In this document: positions 44,871-54,405 of the stretch, one piece after another
How positions within the stretch are numbered: the stretch's first letter is position 1
Layout of the letters: each line of letters begins with the position of its first letter
NCBI RefSeq assembly: GCF_008329525.1
Contig: NZ_NPKQ01000003.1
Location: 124,001-188,000, forward strand
Direction: 5' to 3'
DNA from: Tardiphaga sp. P9-11
GTDB taxonomy: Bacteria > Pseudomonadota > Alphaproteobacteria > Rhizobiales > Xanthobacteraceae
DNA length: 64,000 nucleotides
Made by a program: the position numbers and the translations under genes
Notes under the pieces: model-generated
What the model was told of the DNA's origin: nothing
Databases searched by the model: none
What the model saw: only the letters and a program-made list of their open reading frames with translations

Positions 44871-46524
44871 ATGCGGAAGCGACTTCCGCCTGCTTGGCGC
44901 CCGGCCCGGCGAACATCGTGCGACCGGGAATCGCATCCAGCAGCGCGCGCGTATAGGCATCGCTCGGGTTCTGGAAGATCTTCTGCGTTTCGCCCTGTTC
45001 GACGATCTCACCGCGCCGCATCACAACGATGCGGTCGGCGATTTCAGCGGCGACGCGCAAGTCATGGGTAATGAAGATCATCGCCAGGTTCATCTCCTCG
45101 CGCAGTTCGGCGAGAAGCTGCAGCACTTGCGCCTGCACCGACACGTCGAGCGCCGAGACTGCTTCGTCCGCCACCAGCACCGAAGGCTTCAGAGCCAGCG
45201 CACGCGCGATACAGATGCGCTGCCGCTGACCGCCAGAGAATTCATGCGGATAGCGGTTGGCCGCACTCTCCTGCAGACCAACACGGGCCAGCAGACGCTT
45301 GGCATCGGCCATCGCTTCCTTCGAAGGCGTGCCATAAGCAATCGGGCCACCGGCAATGGCGTCGCCGACCTTCTGCCGCGGATCCAGCGCCGCGAAGGGA
45401 TCCTGGAACACGATCTGAATCTTGCGGCGCATCTGGCGCAATTTCTCGCCACGCTGTGACAACAGATCCTTGCCATCGAAATGCACGGAACCCGTATCTG
45501 GCTCGATCAACCGCATGATCAGACGTCCCAGCGTGGACTTGCCCGAACCGGACTCGCCGACGATGGCTACCGTCTCGCGCGCCTTGAGGCCGAGCGAGAT
45601 GTTCTGCACGGCATCGGTGCGACGCGGCGGCAGGAACATGCCTTGCTTGGTAATGAAGGTCTTATTCAAACCGACGGCGTCGAGCAACGGCTCGCCGGTG
45701 ATCCTGCGATCTGTTTTGGTCAGCGAGCGCGAACCGGGGACGGCAGCGATCAGGCTCTTGGTGTAATCGTCTTTCGGATTGCGCAGCACCTCATCGACGG
45801 TCCCCTGCTCGACCACGCGGCCGTTGCGCATGACCACGACGCGATCGGCGACGTCGGCAACGACGCCGAAATCGTGGGTGATCAGCAGCACGCCCATGCC
45901 GCGCTCCGACTGGAGCTTCTTCACCAGCGCGAGAATCTGCTTCTGCGTGGTCACGTCGAGCGCGGTGGTCGGCTCGTCGGCAAGAAGCAGCGCCGGATTG
46001 TTGGCCATCGCCATGGCGATCATGATGCGCTGGCGCTGGCCGCCCGAAAGCTGGAACGGGAAACTACGCGCAAGCGCCACCGGATCCGGCAAACCGACGT
46101 CCCGGATGAGCTCCTGCACGCGCGCGTCCACCGCCTCCTTGGACGGCGTCGGCTTGGTATGCGTGATGATCGATTCCGCAATCTGCTGGCCGACACGGGC
46201 GAGCGGATTGAGCGCGCTGAGCGGCTCCTGGAAAATCATTGAGATGGCGCCGCCGCGCAGGCGGCGCATCGTCGGCTCATCGGCCTTGGCGATATCGTTG
46301 CCGTTGAAGCTGATGCTGCCTTGGGCGACACCCGTACGGTCGGGCAGCAATCGCAGGATCGCATGCGCGGTCATCGACTTTCCGGAGCCGGACTCGCCGA
46401 CCAGACAGACGATCTCGTTGCGGTTGACGGTGAGCGATACGCTTTCGATGGCGAAAGGTCGATCGGCGCCGGGTGGCAGGCTGATGGAGACGTTCTCGAT
46501 GGCAAGCAATGTTTTATCGGTCAT
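44869..46524 (-). CDS. Peptide-type ABC transporter ATPase with two fused nucleotide-binding domains
   Basis: A 551-residue fused ATPase with GESGSGKSMTAHAIL, LSGGQRQRIMIAMA and [11 protein letters not shown] in the first half and GESGSGKSTLGRLIM, FSGGQRQRICIARA and LVADEAVSALD in the second. Switch histidines are in ITHDFG and ITHDLR. It is the last gene of the minus-strand importer operon, 5 bp after the DppC-like permease. It is analogous to the 41994-43667 gene but belongs to a different operon. Fusion of the two ATPases fits a GsiA/YejF-type layout. Confidence 0.93.
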   Translation of the reverse strand: MTDKTLLAIENVSISLPPGADRPFAIESVSLTVNRNEIVCLVGESGSGKSMTAHAILRLLPDRTGVAQGSISFNGNDIAKADEPTMRRLRGGAISMIFQEPLSALNPLARVGQQIAESIITHTKPTPSKEAVDARVQELIRDVGLPDPVALARSFPFQLSGGQRQRIMIAMAMANNPALLLADEPTTALDVTTQKQILALVKKLQSERGMGVLLITHDFGVVADVADRVVVMRNGRVVEQGTVDEVLRNPKDDYTKSLIAAVPGSRSLTKTDRRITGEPLLDAVGLNKTFITKQGMFLPPRRTDAVQNISLGLKARETVAIVGESGSGKSTLGRLIMRLIEPDTGSVHFDGKDLLSQRGEKLRQMRRKIQIVFQDPFAALDPRQKVGDAIAGGPIAYGTPSKEAMADAKRLLARVGLQESAANRYPHEFSGGQRQRICIARALALKPSVLVADEAVSALDVSVQAQVLQLLAELREEMNLAMIFITHDLRVAAEIADRIVVMRRGEIVEQGETQKIFQNPSDAYTRALLDAIPGRTMFAGPGAKQAEVASA

Positions 46525-46529
46525 GGATA

Positions 46530-47363
46530 CTATCGCTTGCGTGAGATACGGGGGTTCAGCGTGTCGTTGAGACCTTCACCCACAAGATTGATGGCGAGCA
46601 CGGTGAGCAGGATGGCGAGGCCAGGAAACACGCTCATCCACCATGCCTGACGGATCACGGTGCGCGCGGCACCGATCATGAAGCCCCATGACATCAGATT
46701 GGGATCGCCGAGACCCATGAAGCTCAATGCACTTTCGATCAGGATGGCGCTTGCGACTGCAAGCGATCCGGTGACGATGATCGGCGAGATCGCGTTCGGC
46801 AGGATACGGCGCAGCACCACGGTTAGCGGATGCTGGCCCTGGCACACCGCAGCCTGAACGAATTCACGTCCGCGTAGCCGCATGAACTCCGCGCGGGTCA
46901 GGCGCGCCAGCGGCGGCCAGCTGACGATGCCGATGGCGAAGATGATATTGGAGATTTTTGGCCCGATGGTCGCGACCAGAAGGATTGCGAGAATGAAGCC
47001 CGGAATGGTCTGAAACAGCTCGGTGATGCGCATCATCACCTCGTCGACCTTGCCGCCGAAGTAACCGGCGATGGCGCCGATCGTGACGCCGATGACCAGC
47101 GAGGTCAGCGTCGAGATGACGCCAATGATCAGCGAAATGCGGGCGCCATGCGCGATGCCGGCGGCCACGTCACGGCCAAGCATATCGGAGCCGAGCCAGA
47201 GCCCTTCGCTGAGCGGTGGCTGGAACGGCGCGCCGACCATGTCCCAGGGATCATCGGGGAACAGCCATGGAGCCGTCACCGCGAGGATGACCACCGTGAG
47301 GAGGACGATGAGGCCAATCATCCCGGTGGGATGGCGGAGAAACGATTTGAGTGTAGACATCAT
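46530..47363 (-). CDS. Dpp/Opp-type ABC transporter permease (DppC-like)
   Basis: Permease of 277 residues: WLGSDMLGRDVAAGIAHGARISL, GGKVDEVMMRITELFQTIPG, the coupling loop with REFVQAAVCQGQHPLTVVLRRILPN and LSFMGLGDPNLMSWG. The double ATG at 47363/47360 leaves one codon of doubt. It lies 5 bp before the ATPase gene and 10 bp after the DppB-like gene. It is somewhat diverged from the other two DppC-like permeases in the window, consistent with separate ligand ranges. Confidence 0.93.
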   Translation of the reverse strand: MMSTLKSFLRHPTGMIGLIVLLTVVILAVTAPWLFPDDPWDMVGAPFQPPLSEGLWLGSDMLGRDVAAGIAHGARISLIIGVISTLTSLVIGVTIGAIAGYFGGKVDEVMMRITELFQTIPGFILAILLVATIGPKISNIIFAIGIVSWPPLARLTRAEFMRLRGREFVQAAVCQGQHPLTVVLRRILPNAISPIIVTGSLAVASAILIESALSFMGLGDPNLMSWGFMIGAARTVIRQAWWMSVFPGLAILLTVLAINLVGEGLNDTLNPRISRKR

Positions 47364-47373
47364 ATAATCCCGT

Positions 47374-48393
47374 TCACGATGCCGCGCGCACAGAGACGCG
47401 CGGATCGATCACCCGGTAGATTGCATCAGTGAGAAGATTGAGCGCGATCACGATCACCGACATCACCAGGAATACGCCGAGCAACACCGGATAGTCGCGC
47501 TGCAGCAGCGCGTCATAGATCAGACGGCCAAGACCCGGCCAGGCGAACACGGTTTCGATCACCACCGCGCCACCGACCAGCGCGCCGGCCTGCATGCCGG
47601 CGACGGTGACGATTGGCAGCATCGCATTGCGCAAGATATGGCGAATGATGATGCGGCCCTGTTTCAGGCCCTTGGCCTTAGCGGTCTTGATAAAGTCCTG
47701 GTGGGTGACGTCGAGCACCGAGGAGCGCATCAGGCGTGTGTAGATCGCGAGATACACCGCTGCGAGCGACACCGCCGGCAGAATCAGATGCATCCCGATA
47801 TCGCCCATGCGCTGCAGTGTCGTCATCGGCACGCCGATCGTGACGTAGCCGAAGGCCGGCAACCAATCGAGCTGCACCGAGAACAGCAACACCAGCATCA
47901 GGCCAAGCCAGAACACCGGCGTCGCATACAGGAGCAGCGACACGATCGTCAGCAACGTATCTGACCACTTGCCAGCACGAACCCCGGCCAGCGTGCCGAG
48001 GATGATGCCCGACAGAAGCGCGAGAGTGAAAGCCGTCGCCGTCAGCAACAGTGTCGCGGGTAGTCGCTCGAGAATGAGCGATGCCACGGTCCGCTGCTGC
48101 CGATAGGAGTAGCCGAGGTCGAGCGTCACGACGCGCTTCAGATAGTTGGCGAGCTGAATCGGATAGGGCTTGTCGAGCCCATATTCAGCGCGCAACTGCG
48201 CCAAAAGCTTCTCGTCCGAGGCGCCGCTCTGGCCGGCAATCACCTGCGCGGGATCGCCGGGTGCGGCATGCACCAGAATGAAGTTGAAGGTCGCGATGAC
48301 CAGAACGACCGCGACGAATTTGACAAACCATCCCGCGAGTGCGAGGGCGACCGCGAAAACACGACCGCCGCTGTTGATCGAAGCCGAGGTCAT
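47374..48393 (-). CDS. Dpp/Opp-type ABC transporter permease (DppB-like)
   Basis: Permease of 339 residues with FNFILVHAAPGDPAQVIAGQSGASDEKLL in the N-terminal part, the coupling loop around DFIKTAKAKGLKQGRIIIRHILRNA, and VIETVFAWPGLGRLIYDAL. Its ATG overlaps the stop of the last binding-protein gene by 4 nt (ATGA), so that binding protein is translated in step with the membrane components. It forms the channel with the 46530-47363 product. Confidence 0.94.
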   Translation of the reverse strand: MTSASINSGGRVFAVALALAGWFVKFVAVVLVIATFNFILVHAAPGDPAQVIAGQSGASDEKLLAQLRAEYGLDKPYPIQLANYLKRVVTLDLGYSYRQQRTVASLILERLPATLLLTATAFTLALLSGIILGTLAGVRAGKWSDTLLTIVSLLLYATPVFWLGLMLVLLFSVQLDWLPAFGYVTIGVPMTTLQRMGDIGMHLILPAVSLAAVYLAIYTRLMRSSVLDVTHQDFIKTAKAKGLKQGRIIIRHILRNAMLPIVTVAGMQAGALVGGAVVIETVFAWPGLGRLIYDALLQRDYPVLLGVFLVMSVIVIALNLLTDAIYRVIDPRVSVRAAS

Positions 48394-49976
48394 CCGAAGC
48401 TCACCGAGCTGAAGGACTCGTGCACGCCGACGCCGGTTGAGGTGACGTTCTTCAAGCGCTTGTCGATAAAAGTCGGATAGGCCGCCTCGAACATCCAGAC
48501 CACCGGCACATCCTCGACCAGGATCTTCTGCACCTTACTGTAGAGTTCCTGACGCTTGGCATCATCAGTTGCCGATGCGGCCTCGTCGAACAATCTATCG
48601 ACCTCTGGGTTGGAATAGCCGGCGGTGTTCGAGAACAGGATACCCTTCTTGATGTTGGACGAAATATAGGTGCGCGACACCCCCAGCGCAGGATCGCCAT
48701 ACTGATAGACCAGGTTGCCGGTCATCTCGTAATCCCAGTTACTGAATTTCTCGGCCCAGCCGCCGACGTCGGTGTTCTCGAGCTGGATGTCGATACCCAC
48801 ACGGCCGAGCGTCTGACGAATGAATTCACCGGCACGCTGATAGACCTCGCCATAGGGCGGGATCAGATATTTGAGTGTGACGCGCTTGCCGTCCGGACCA
48901 GGCTTCAGGCCCATCTCGTCGAGCAGTGCTTTGGCCTTCTCGATCGAGTAGTCGTAACGCTTGACATCCTTTTCATAAAAACGCGTCTTCGACGACACCG
49001 GACCGGTCGCAATCTTGGGCATGCCGAAATAGACGCGCTGCGCCATCGATTTCAGATCGAGCGCATGCGCAATGGCCTGACGGAACCGCTTGTCGTCCAT
49101 TGGTTTGACGCGGTTGTTGAGCTCAAGCCACTGATGCGGCGCGAAATATTCGTACCCCTTGGTAGTCATCTCGTAGTTCGGTAGCTTCGACAGGCGAGCG
49201 ACATCATAGAACTCGATGTCGTTCCATTGCGTGAGCTGGATCTTGCCCTGCTCCAGCGCCAACGATCGCGACGCGGCATCCGGAATGATGCGATAGATGA
49301 CCTCGTCCAGATATGGCTCATCCTTGCGGTAATAGCCTTCGTGGCGGACGAGATGGACGTGGGATCCTTTGACCCACTCCTTCAGCTTGAACGGACCCGA
49401 ACCGATCGCCTGCGCATTGGCCGGGTTCTTGCGATAGTCCGAACCATCATAGATGTGCTTCGGCACGATCGGGCCGGTGGTGCAATCGAGCGCGGTGAGG
49501 AACGGCGCAAACGGCGCCTTCATCTTGAAGATGACCGTGAGCGGATCGGGTGTCTCGGCCTTGTCGATGCGCGAATAGATTGCACGCGCACGCGCATGCG
49601 TCTCCGGCAGCATCTTGGTCATGGAGAACGCAACATCCTCCGAGGTGAGCGGCTTGCCATCGTGGAAGGTGATGCCCGGAAACAGCTTGAACGTGTAGGT
49701 GAGGCCATCGGGCGAGACCTCCCAGGACTGCGCGATGCCGGGCATCGGCTTGAGGTCGGTGCTGTAGCGCAGCAGGCTCTCATAGATCTTGCCGCCCAGG
49801 GTCAGCGTCGGCTGCTGCTGGTTCAGCGCAGTGACGAGAATCGGAGGCTCAGGCTGAATGATCGTGTTCAGCGTGCCGCCCTTGGTCTGCCCAGCGGCAC
49901 GGGTGATGCCGAGGGGGATACCCGAGAGAGCAACCGCGCTCACGCCCATCAGCTTCGCGAATTCACGTCTATTCAT
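48390..49976 (-). CDS. ABC transporter substrate-binding protein, SBP_bac_5 family, paralogue 1 of three
   Basis: Binding protein of 528 residues with a Tat-like leader (NRREFAKLMGVSAVALSGIPLG). It shares NTIIQPEPPILVTALNQQQP, KHIYDGSDYRKNPANAQAIG and DKRLKNVTSTGVGVHESF-type ends with the next two genes. It is the copy closest to the permeases and overlaps the DppB-like gene by 4 nt. An AGGAAGAGG site precedes the ATG. Differences among the three lie mainly around residues 180-260 and 380-440, where ligand contacts are expected, so ligand range is likely diversified; that is inference. Confidence 0.94.
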   Translation of the reverse strand: MNRREFAKLMGVSAVALSGIPLGITRAAGQTKGGTLNTIIQPEPPILVTALNQQQPTLTLGGKIYESLLRYSTDLKPMPGIAQSWEVSPDGLTYTFKLFPGITFHDGKPLTSEDVAFSMTKMLPETHARARAIYSRIDKAETPDPLTVIFKMKAPFAPFLTALDCTTGPIVPKHIYDGSDYRKNPANAQAIGSGPFKLKEWVKGSHVHLVRHEGYYRKDEPYLDEVIYRIIPDAASRSLALEQGKIQLTQWNDIEFYDVARLSKLPNYEMTTKGYEYFAPHQWLELNNRVKPMDDKRFRQAIAHALDLKSMAQRVYFGMPKIATGPVSSKTRFYEKDVKRYDYSIEKAKALLDEMGLKPGPDGKRVTLKYLIPPYGEVYQRAGEFIRQTLGRVGIDIQLENTDVGGWAEKFSNWDYEMTGNLVYQYGDPALGVSRTYISSNIKKGILFSNTAGYSNPEVDRLFDEAASATDDAKRQELYSKVQKILVEDVPVVWMFEAAYPTFIDKRLKNVTSTGVGVHESFSSVSFG

Positions 49977-50008
49977 AGCCTCTTCCTTTAAACATTGACG
50001 CCTGACAG

Positions 50009-50046
50009 TGGCTGTAACCGGACGCTTGCACGTCCGGTTACAGCCA
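50009..50046 (-). other. Long intercistronic hairpin between the second and first binding-protein paralogues
   Basis: A 16 bp perfect stem, TGGCTGTAACCGGACG with CGTCCGGTTACAGCCA, loop CTTGCA, lies in the 101 bp between the two genes. There is no T-run on the transcribed side. It could be a processing or stabilising element that raises expression of the two upstream binding proteins over the downstream transporter genes, or an attenuator. Same position type as the hairpins at 13007 and 40034. Confidence 0.7.
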
Positions 50047-50077
50047 AGCCATCAAGTGACTTTCAGTAACTTCGGCT

Positions 50078-51664
50078 TCAACCGAGCGTCACGGCTCCAA
50101 AAGTCTCGTGCACACCGATGCCGGTGGTGATGACGTTCTTCAACCGTTTGTCGATGAAGTTGGGGAAGTCTTGCTCGACCATCCATGCGATCGGGACTTC
50201 TTCTACGACGATTTTCTGCACGGCAGTGTAGAGTTCCTGACGTTTTGCGTCAGACGTCGCCACGGCGGCTTCTTCGAATAGCCGGTCTACTTCCGGATTG
50301 GAATAGCCCGCGATATTTGAGAACAGAATACCCTTGCGGATATTCGCCGTGATGTAACTGCGCGACACGCCCAGCGCCGGATCGCCGAACTGGTAAAGCA
50401 GATTACAGGTCATCTCGTAATTCCAGTTGCTGGTGCGTTCGGCCCAGCCGGCAAGATCGAGATTTTCCAGCTGCAGATCGATGCCGACACGACCGAGCGA
50501 CTGCTTGAAATACTCGGCTGAGCGCTGCCAGATTTCGCCGTAAGGTGGAACCAGGAATTTGATGGTGACGCGCTTGCCGTCGGCGCCGGGCTTCAAGCCC
50601 ATCTCGTCGAGCAGAGCTTTCGCCTTGTCCAGCGAGTAATCGTACTGCTTGACATCCTTTTCGTAGAACCGCGTCTTCGACGAAACGGGGCCGGTCGCCA
50701 CCTTGCCGAGGTTGAAGAACACGCGCTGCAGCAGCGCCTTGCGATCGACGGCGAACATGACAGCCTGACGGAAACGCTTGTCATCCATCGGCTTGACGCG
50801 AAGATTGAACTCAAGCCAGAAATGCGGCGCGAAGAATTCGTAGCCCTTGGTCGTCATTTCGACATTGGGCAGCTTCGACAAACGTGCAACGTCGAACAGT
50901 TCGACGTCGGTCCACTGCGTCAACTGGACCTTGCCCTGCTCAAGCGCGACAGCGCGCGACGCGCCGTCCGGAATAACGCGATAGATGATTTCGTCGAGAT
51001 GCGGCTCGCCCTTGCGGTAATAGCCCTCATGTTTGACGAGATGCACGTGCGAGCCTTTGACCCATTCCTTGAGCTTGAACGGACCCGAGCCGATTGCCTG
51101 AGCGTTGGCAGGGTTCTTGCGGAAATCGGTGCCGTCATAGATGTGCTTCGGAACGATCGGCGCGGTCGTGCAATCGAACGAATTGAGGAACGGCGCGAAC
51201 GGCGCCTTTAGTGTGAATACAACCGTGAGCGGATCGGGCGCCTCGGCCTTGTCGATGCGCAGGAACGTGCCGCGTGCACGGGCATGGGTTTCGACGAGCA
51301 CCTTCGTGACGGAGAACACCACGTCTTCCGAGGTCAGTGGCTTGCCGTCATGGAAAGTGATGCCCGGAAACAGCTTGAACGTATAGACGAGACCGTCCGG
51401 CGAGACGGTCCAGGATTCAGCGAGACCGGGCAGTGGCTTGAGATCGGAGCCGTAGCGCAGCAGGCTCTCATAGATCTTCCCGCCAAGAGTCAGCGTCGGC
51501 TGCTGCTGGTTAAGCGCCGTCACCAGGATCGGTGGCTCGGGCTGGATGATTGTGTTGAGCGTGCCGCCCTTGGTCTGACCGACTGCGCGGGTCACGCCGA
51601 GGGGAATTCCCGATAGCGCAGTCGCACTCAAACCCAATAGCTTCGCGAATTCACGTCTGTTCAT
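50078..51664 (-). CDS. ABC transporter substrate-binding protein, SBP_bac_5 family, paralogue 2 of three
   Basis: Binding protein of 528 residues, exactly the same length as its two neighbours. The Tat-like leader is NRREFAKLLGLSATALSGIPLG. It has RVKPMDDKRFRQAVMFAVDRK where paralogue 1 has RQAIAHALDLK, and FLVPPYGEIWQRSAEYFKQSLG where paralogue 1 has LIPPYGEVYQRAGEFIRQTLG. It is followed downstream by a long hairpin and then paralogue 1. Presumed partner of the 44869-48393 membrane and ATPase components. Confidence 0.94.
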   Translation of the reverse strand: MNRREFAKLLGLSATALSGIPLGVTRAVGQTKGGTLNTIIQPEPPILVTALNQQQPTLTLGGKIYESLLRYGSDLKPLPGLAESWTVSPDGLVYTFKLFPGITFHDGKPLTSEDVVFSVTKVLVETHARARGTFLRIDKAEAPDPLTVVFTLKAPFAPFLNSFDCTTAPIVPKHIYDGTDFRKNPANAQAIGSGPFKLKEWVKGSHVHLVKHEGYYRKGEPHLDEIIYRVIPDGASRAVALEQGKVQLTQWTDVELFDVARLSKLPNVEMTTKGYEFFAPHFWLEFNLRVKPMDDKRFRQAVMFAVDRKALLQRVFFNLGKVATGPVSSKTRFYEKDVKQYDYSLDKAKALLDEMGLKPGADGKRVTIKFLVPPYGEIWQRSAEYFKQSLGRVGIDLQLENLDLAGWAERTSNWNYEMTCNLLYQFGDPALGVSRSYITANIRKGILFSNIAGYSNPEVDRLFEEAAVATSDAKRQELYTAVQKIVVEEVPIAWMVEQDFPNFIDKRLKNVITTGIGVHETFGAVTLG

Positions 51665-51704
51665 CGTATTTCCTTTGTAGCAAAGATATTTGAAACGCTC
51701 AACG

Positions 51705-53291
51705 TCATCCGAAGCTCACCGACCCGAATGTCTCGTGCGCCCCGATCGCCGTCGACAACACGTTCTTCAGCCGCTTGTCGATGAAGTTCGGATAGTCCTG
51801 CTCGAACGTCCAGACCACTGGAACGTCCTCAACGAGAATTCTCTGGACCTGACTATAAAGCTCTTGCCGCTTGTCATCGGATGTCGCCACGGCTGCTTCT
51901 TCGAACAGGCGATCAACTTCCGGATTGGAATAGCCGGCGGTGTTCGAGAACAGGATGCCCTTCTTGATATTCGATGTGATGTAGGTGCGCGCTACACCGA
52001 GCGCGGGATCGCCGAACTGATAGACCAGGTTGGCGGTCATATCGTAATCCCAATCGGCAAACTTTTGCGCCCAGCCGGCGATATCGGTGGTCTGCAATTG
52101 CAGATCGATGCCGACGCGCCCAAGCGACTGGCGCAGGAATTCGGCAGCCCGTGTGTTCGCCTCACTGACCGGCGAGATCAGATAGCGCAGCGTGACGCGC
52201 TTGCCGTCCGCGCCCGGCTTCAGCCCCATCTCGTCGAGCAGCGCCTTCGCTTTGTCGACGGAGTAGTCATAGGTCTTGACGTTCTTGTCGTAGAACCGCG
52301 TCTTCGACGAGATCGGGCCGGTCGCCAGTTTCCCGAGCCCGAAATAAATTCGCTGCAGCATCGTTTTGCGGTCGATCGCATGCATCACCGCCTGACGGAA
52401 ACGCTTGTCGTCCATCGGCTTGATGCGGTTGTTGAGTTCGATCCATTGATGCGGGGCGAAGAACTCGTAGCCCTTGGTGGACATCTCATAGTTCGGCAGT
52501 TTCGACAGCCGCGGCACCTCGAAGAATTCGATATCGCCCCACTGCGTCAACTGCACCTTGCCCTGCTCGACCGCCACGGTGCGCGATGCACCATCGGGGA
52601 TCGCGCGGTAGATGATTTCGTCGAGATAGGGCTCGCCCGGCCGATGGTAACCTTCGTGCCGGACAAAATGGATGTGCGATCCCTTGACCCACTCCTTGAG
52701 CTTGAACGGACCGCAACCGATTGCCTGCGCATTGGCGGGATTCTTGCGATAGTCGGTACCTTCATAGATGTGCTTCGGCAGGATCGGCGCCGTGGTGCAA
52801 TCCAGCGACGTCAGAAACGGCGCAAAGGGCGACTTCAGCGTGAAGATTACCGTCAACGGATCGGGCGCTTCCGCTTTTGCAATGCGCGCAAACGTCACGC
52901 GACCGCGCGCATGGGTTTCCATCAGCACCTTGGTCATGGTGAAGATCACATCTTCTGAACTCAGCGGCTTGCCGTCGTGAAACGTGATGTTCGGGAAAAG
53001 TTTGAACGTGTATGTCAGCCCGTCCGGCGAAACCTCCCAGGATTTGGCAAGGCCGGGAATCGGTTTGAGATCGAAATCGTAACGCAGCAGACTCTCATAG
53101 AGTTTGCCGCCTACGGTGAGGGTCGGCTGTTGTTGATTGATCGCCGTGACCAGGATCGGCGGTTCGGGCTGGATGATCGTATTGAGCGTACCGCCTCTGG
53201 CCTGCCCCGTGGCGCGGGTGATGCCGAGCGGGATGCCCGACAGCGCCGTGACGCTCAGACCCAGCAATTTCGCAAACTCACGTCGATTCAT
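51705..53291 (-). CDS. ABC transporter substrate-binding protein, SBP_bac_5 family, paralogue 3 of three
   Basis: Binding protein of 528 residues with the Tat-like leader NRREFAKLLGLSVTALSGIPLG, the first gene of the importer operon as transcribed. It shares the overall pattern of the other two but has YLISPVSEANTRAAEFLRQSLG and LQTTDIAGWAQKFADWDYD segments of its own. Only 40 bp separate it from paralogue 2. The ATG has an AGGAGA site upstream. Tandem duplication of an SBP gene upstream of one set of permeases is the simplest origin. Confidence 0.94.
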   Translation of the reverse strand: MNRREFAKLLGLSVTALSGIPLGITRATGQARGGTLNTIIQPEPPILVTAINQQQPTLTVGGKLYESLLRYDFDLKPIPGLAKSWEVSPDGLTYTFKLFPNITFHDGKPLSSEDVIFTMTKVLMETHARGRVTFARIAKAEAPDPLTVIFTLKSPFAPFLTSLDCTTAPILPKHIYEGTDYRKNPANAQAIGCGPFKLKEWVKGSHIHFVRHEGYHRPGEPYLDEIIYRAIPDGASRTVAVEQGKVQLTQWGDIEFFEVPRLSKLPNYEMSTKGYEFFAPHQWIELNNRIKPMDDKRFRQAVMHAIDRKTMLQRIYFGLGKLATGPISSKTRFYDKNVKTYDYSVDKAKALLDEMGLKPGADGKRVTLRYLISPVSEANTRAAEFLRQSLGRVGIDLQLQTTDIAGWAQKFADWDYDMTANLVYQFGDPALGVARTYITSNIKKGILFSNTAGYSNPEVDRLFEEAAVATSDDKRQELYSQVQRILVEDVPVVWTFEQDYPNFIDKRLKNVLSTAIGAHETFGSVSFG

Positions 53292-53452
53292 TCAGCTCTC
53301 CTGATAGACACAGAGGGTTGAACGTCAGGGTTGCACTGACGCGCAAGGATGAGCTTGCAAAATTCAAGCCGCTGCTGTCGCCGGGCCGATCATTGTCGCG
53401 ATCGGGCCGGCATTGTCTGAGAACCGAGCATGCTCCATGAGGGAGCAGGCAT

Positions 53453-54382
53453 TCAGTATCCGAGTGTCGTATCGACGCGGTTGAGTAGAACGTCTCCAGC
53501 CTTGAGACGGCGGATATTCTCGGCAATCTGGTCCGCAATGACGCGCGGCTTGGCCAATCCGGCCATATGGGGCGTCACCAGAATGCCCGGCTCTGTCCAC
53601 AGCGGATTGTCGGGCTGCAGCGGCTCCTTGTCGAACACATCAAGAATCGCGCCGCGCAGATGGCCCGAACGCAAAGATGCGACAAGATCGGGGATGTTCA
53701 GATGCTCGCCGCGGCTGCAGAGGATGAGCGCCGCCCCTTTCGGTAGGCGGGCGAAGCGGTCGGCATTCAGGATTCCCACAGTACTCGGCGTCAGCGGCAG
53801 CAGGCAGACGAGGATATCGGTCTGCGCCAGGAAGTCGTCGAGCGCGGCGTCGCCCGCGAAGACGTCAACGCCCTCAATCTGTTTTGCCGAGCGAGACCAG
53901 CCGGAGACCTTGTACCCGACCGATTTCAGCAGAGCGGCGGCCTGGATTCCGAGGGTACCGAGACCAAGGATACCGACGCGCTTGTCGGCGGCGGCAACCT
54001 GGTCGTAGCGATGCCAGTGACCGTTGCGGGCATTGGTGGAGACACGATCGAACTCGCGATGAAAATACAACGTACCCCAGAGCACGTACTCGGCCATCGC
54101 CTTGCCCAGCAGGGGATCGACGATCCGGCAGAGCGGCACGTCAGGCAGCGCCGTATCGGACAGCACATTGTCCACGCCGGCGGCGATGGAATGGATCAAC
54201 CGCAAATTCGGCATGGTGGCTATCACGCCCGCAGGAGGCTTCCAGCAGACCACTACTTCCCCGTCCAAAGCACCGTCTTCCGGCCAAGTGGTCACGACCG
54301 CGCCGGGAACCGCCCTCTTCAGGTGATCCTCCAGGAAGCCCATGGTGTTGGACAAGGTCGTCATCAGGGTAATACGGGTCAT
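53453..54382 (-). CDS. D-2-hydroxyacid dehydrogenase (NAD-dependent, glyoxylate/hydroxypyruvate reductase-like)
   Basis: D-isomer-specific 2-hydroxyacid dehydrogenase of 309 residues. The Rossmann loop GILGLGTLGIQAA lies near residue 140, the catalytic arginine is in LILCSRGEHLN, the glutamate in DVFDKEPLQ and the histidine in VTPHMAG. The short N-terminal domain and this layout fit the GhrA-like group that reduces glyoxylate or hydroxypyruvate. The ATG at 54382 has AGGAA upstream and beats a TTG at 54385. It is upstream of the three binding proteins on the same strand, 161 bp away, and divergent from an AraC regulator. Confidence 0.9.
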   Translation of the reverse strand: MTRITLMTTLSNTMGFLEDHLKRAVPGAVVTTWPEDGALDGEVVVCWKPPAGVIATMPNLRLIHSIAAGVDNVLSDTALPDVPLCRIVDPLLGKAMAEYVLWGTLYFHREFDRVSTNARNGHWHRYDQVAAADKRVGILGLGTLGIQAAALLKSVGYKVSGWSRSAKQIEGVDVFAGDAALDDFLAQTDILVCLLPLTPSTVGILNADRFARLPKGAALILCSRGEHLNIPDLVASLRSGHLRGAILDVFDKEPLQPDNPLWTEPGILVTPHMAGLAKPRVIADQIAENIRRLKAGDVLLNRVDTTLGY

Positions 54383-54405
54383 CAAGTTCCTGCGTGTGTT
54401 TCTGC

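Noticed and set aside
53323-53341. Weak hairpin CGTCAG-N7-CTGACG upstream of the first binding-protein paralogue
   Set aside because: Only 6 bp of stem and no T-run; too weak to call without expression data.
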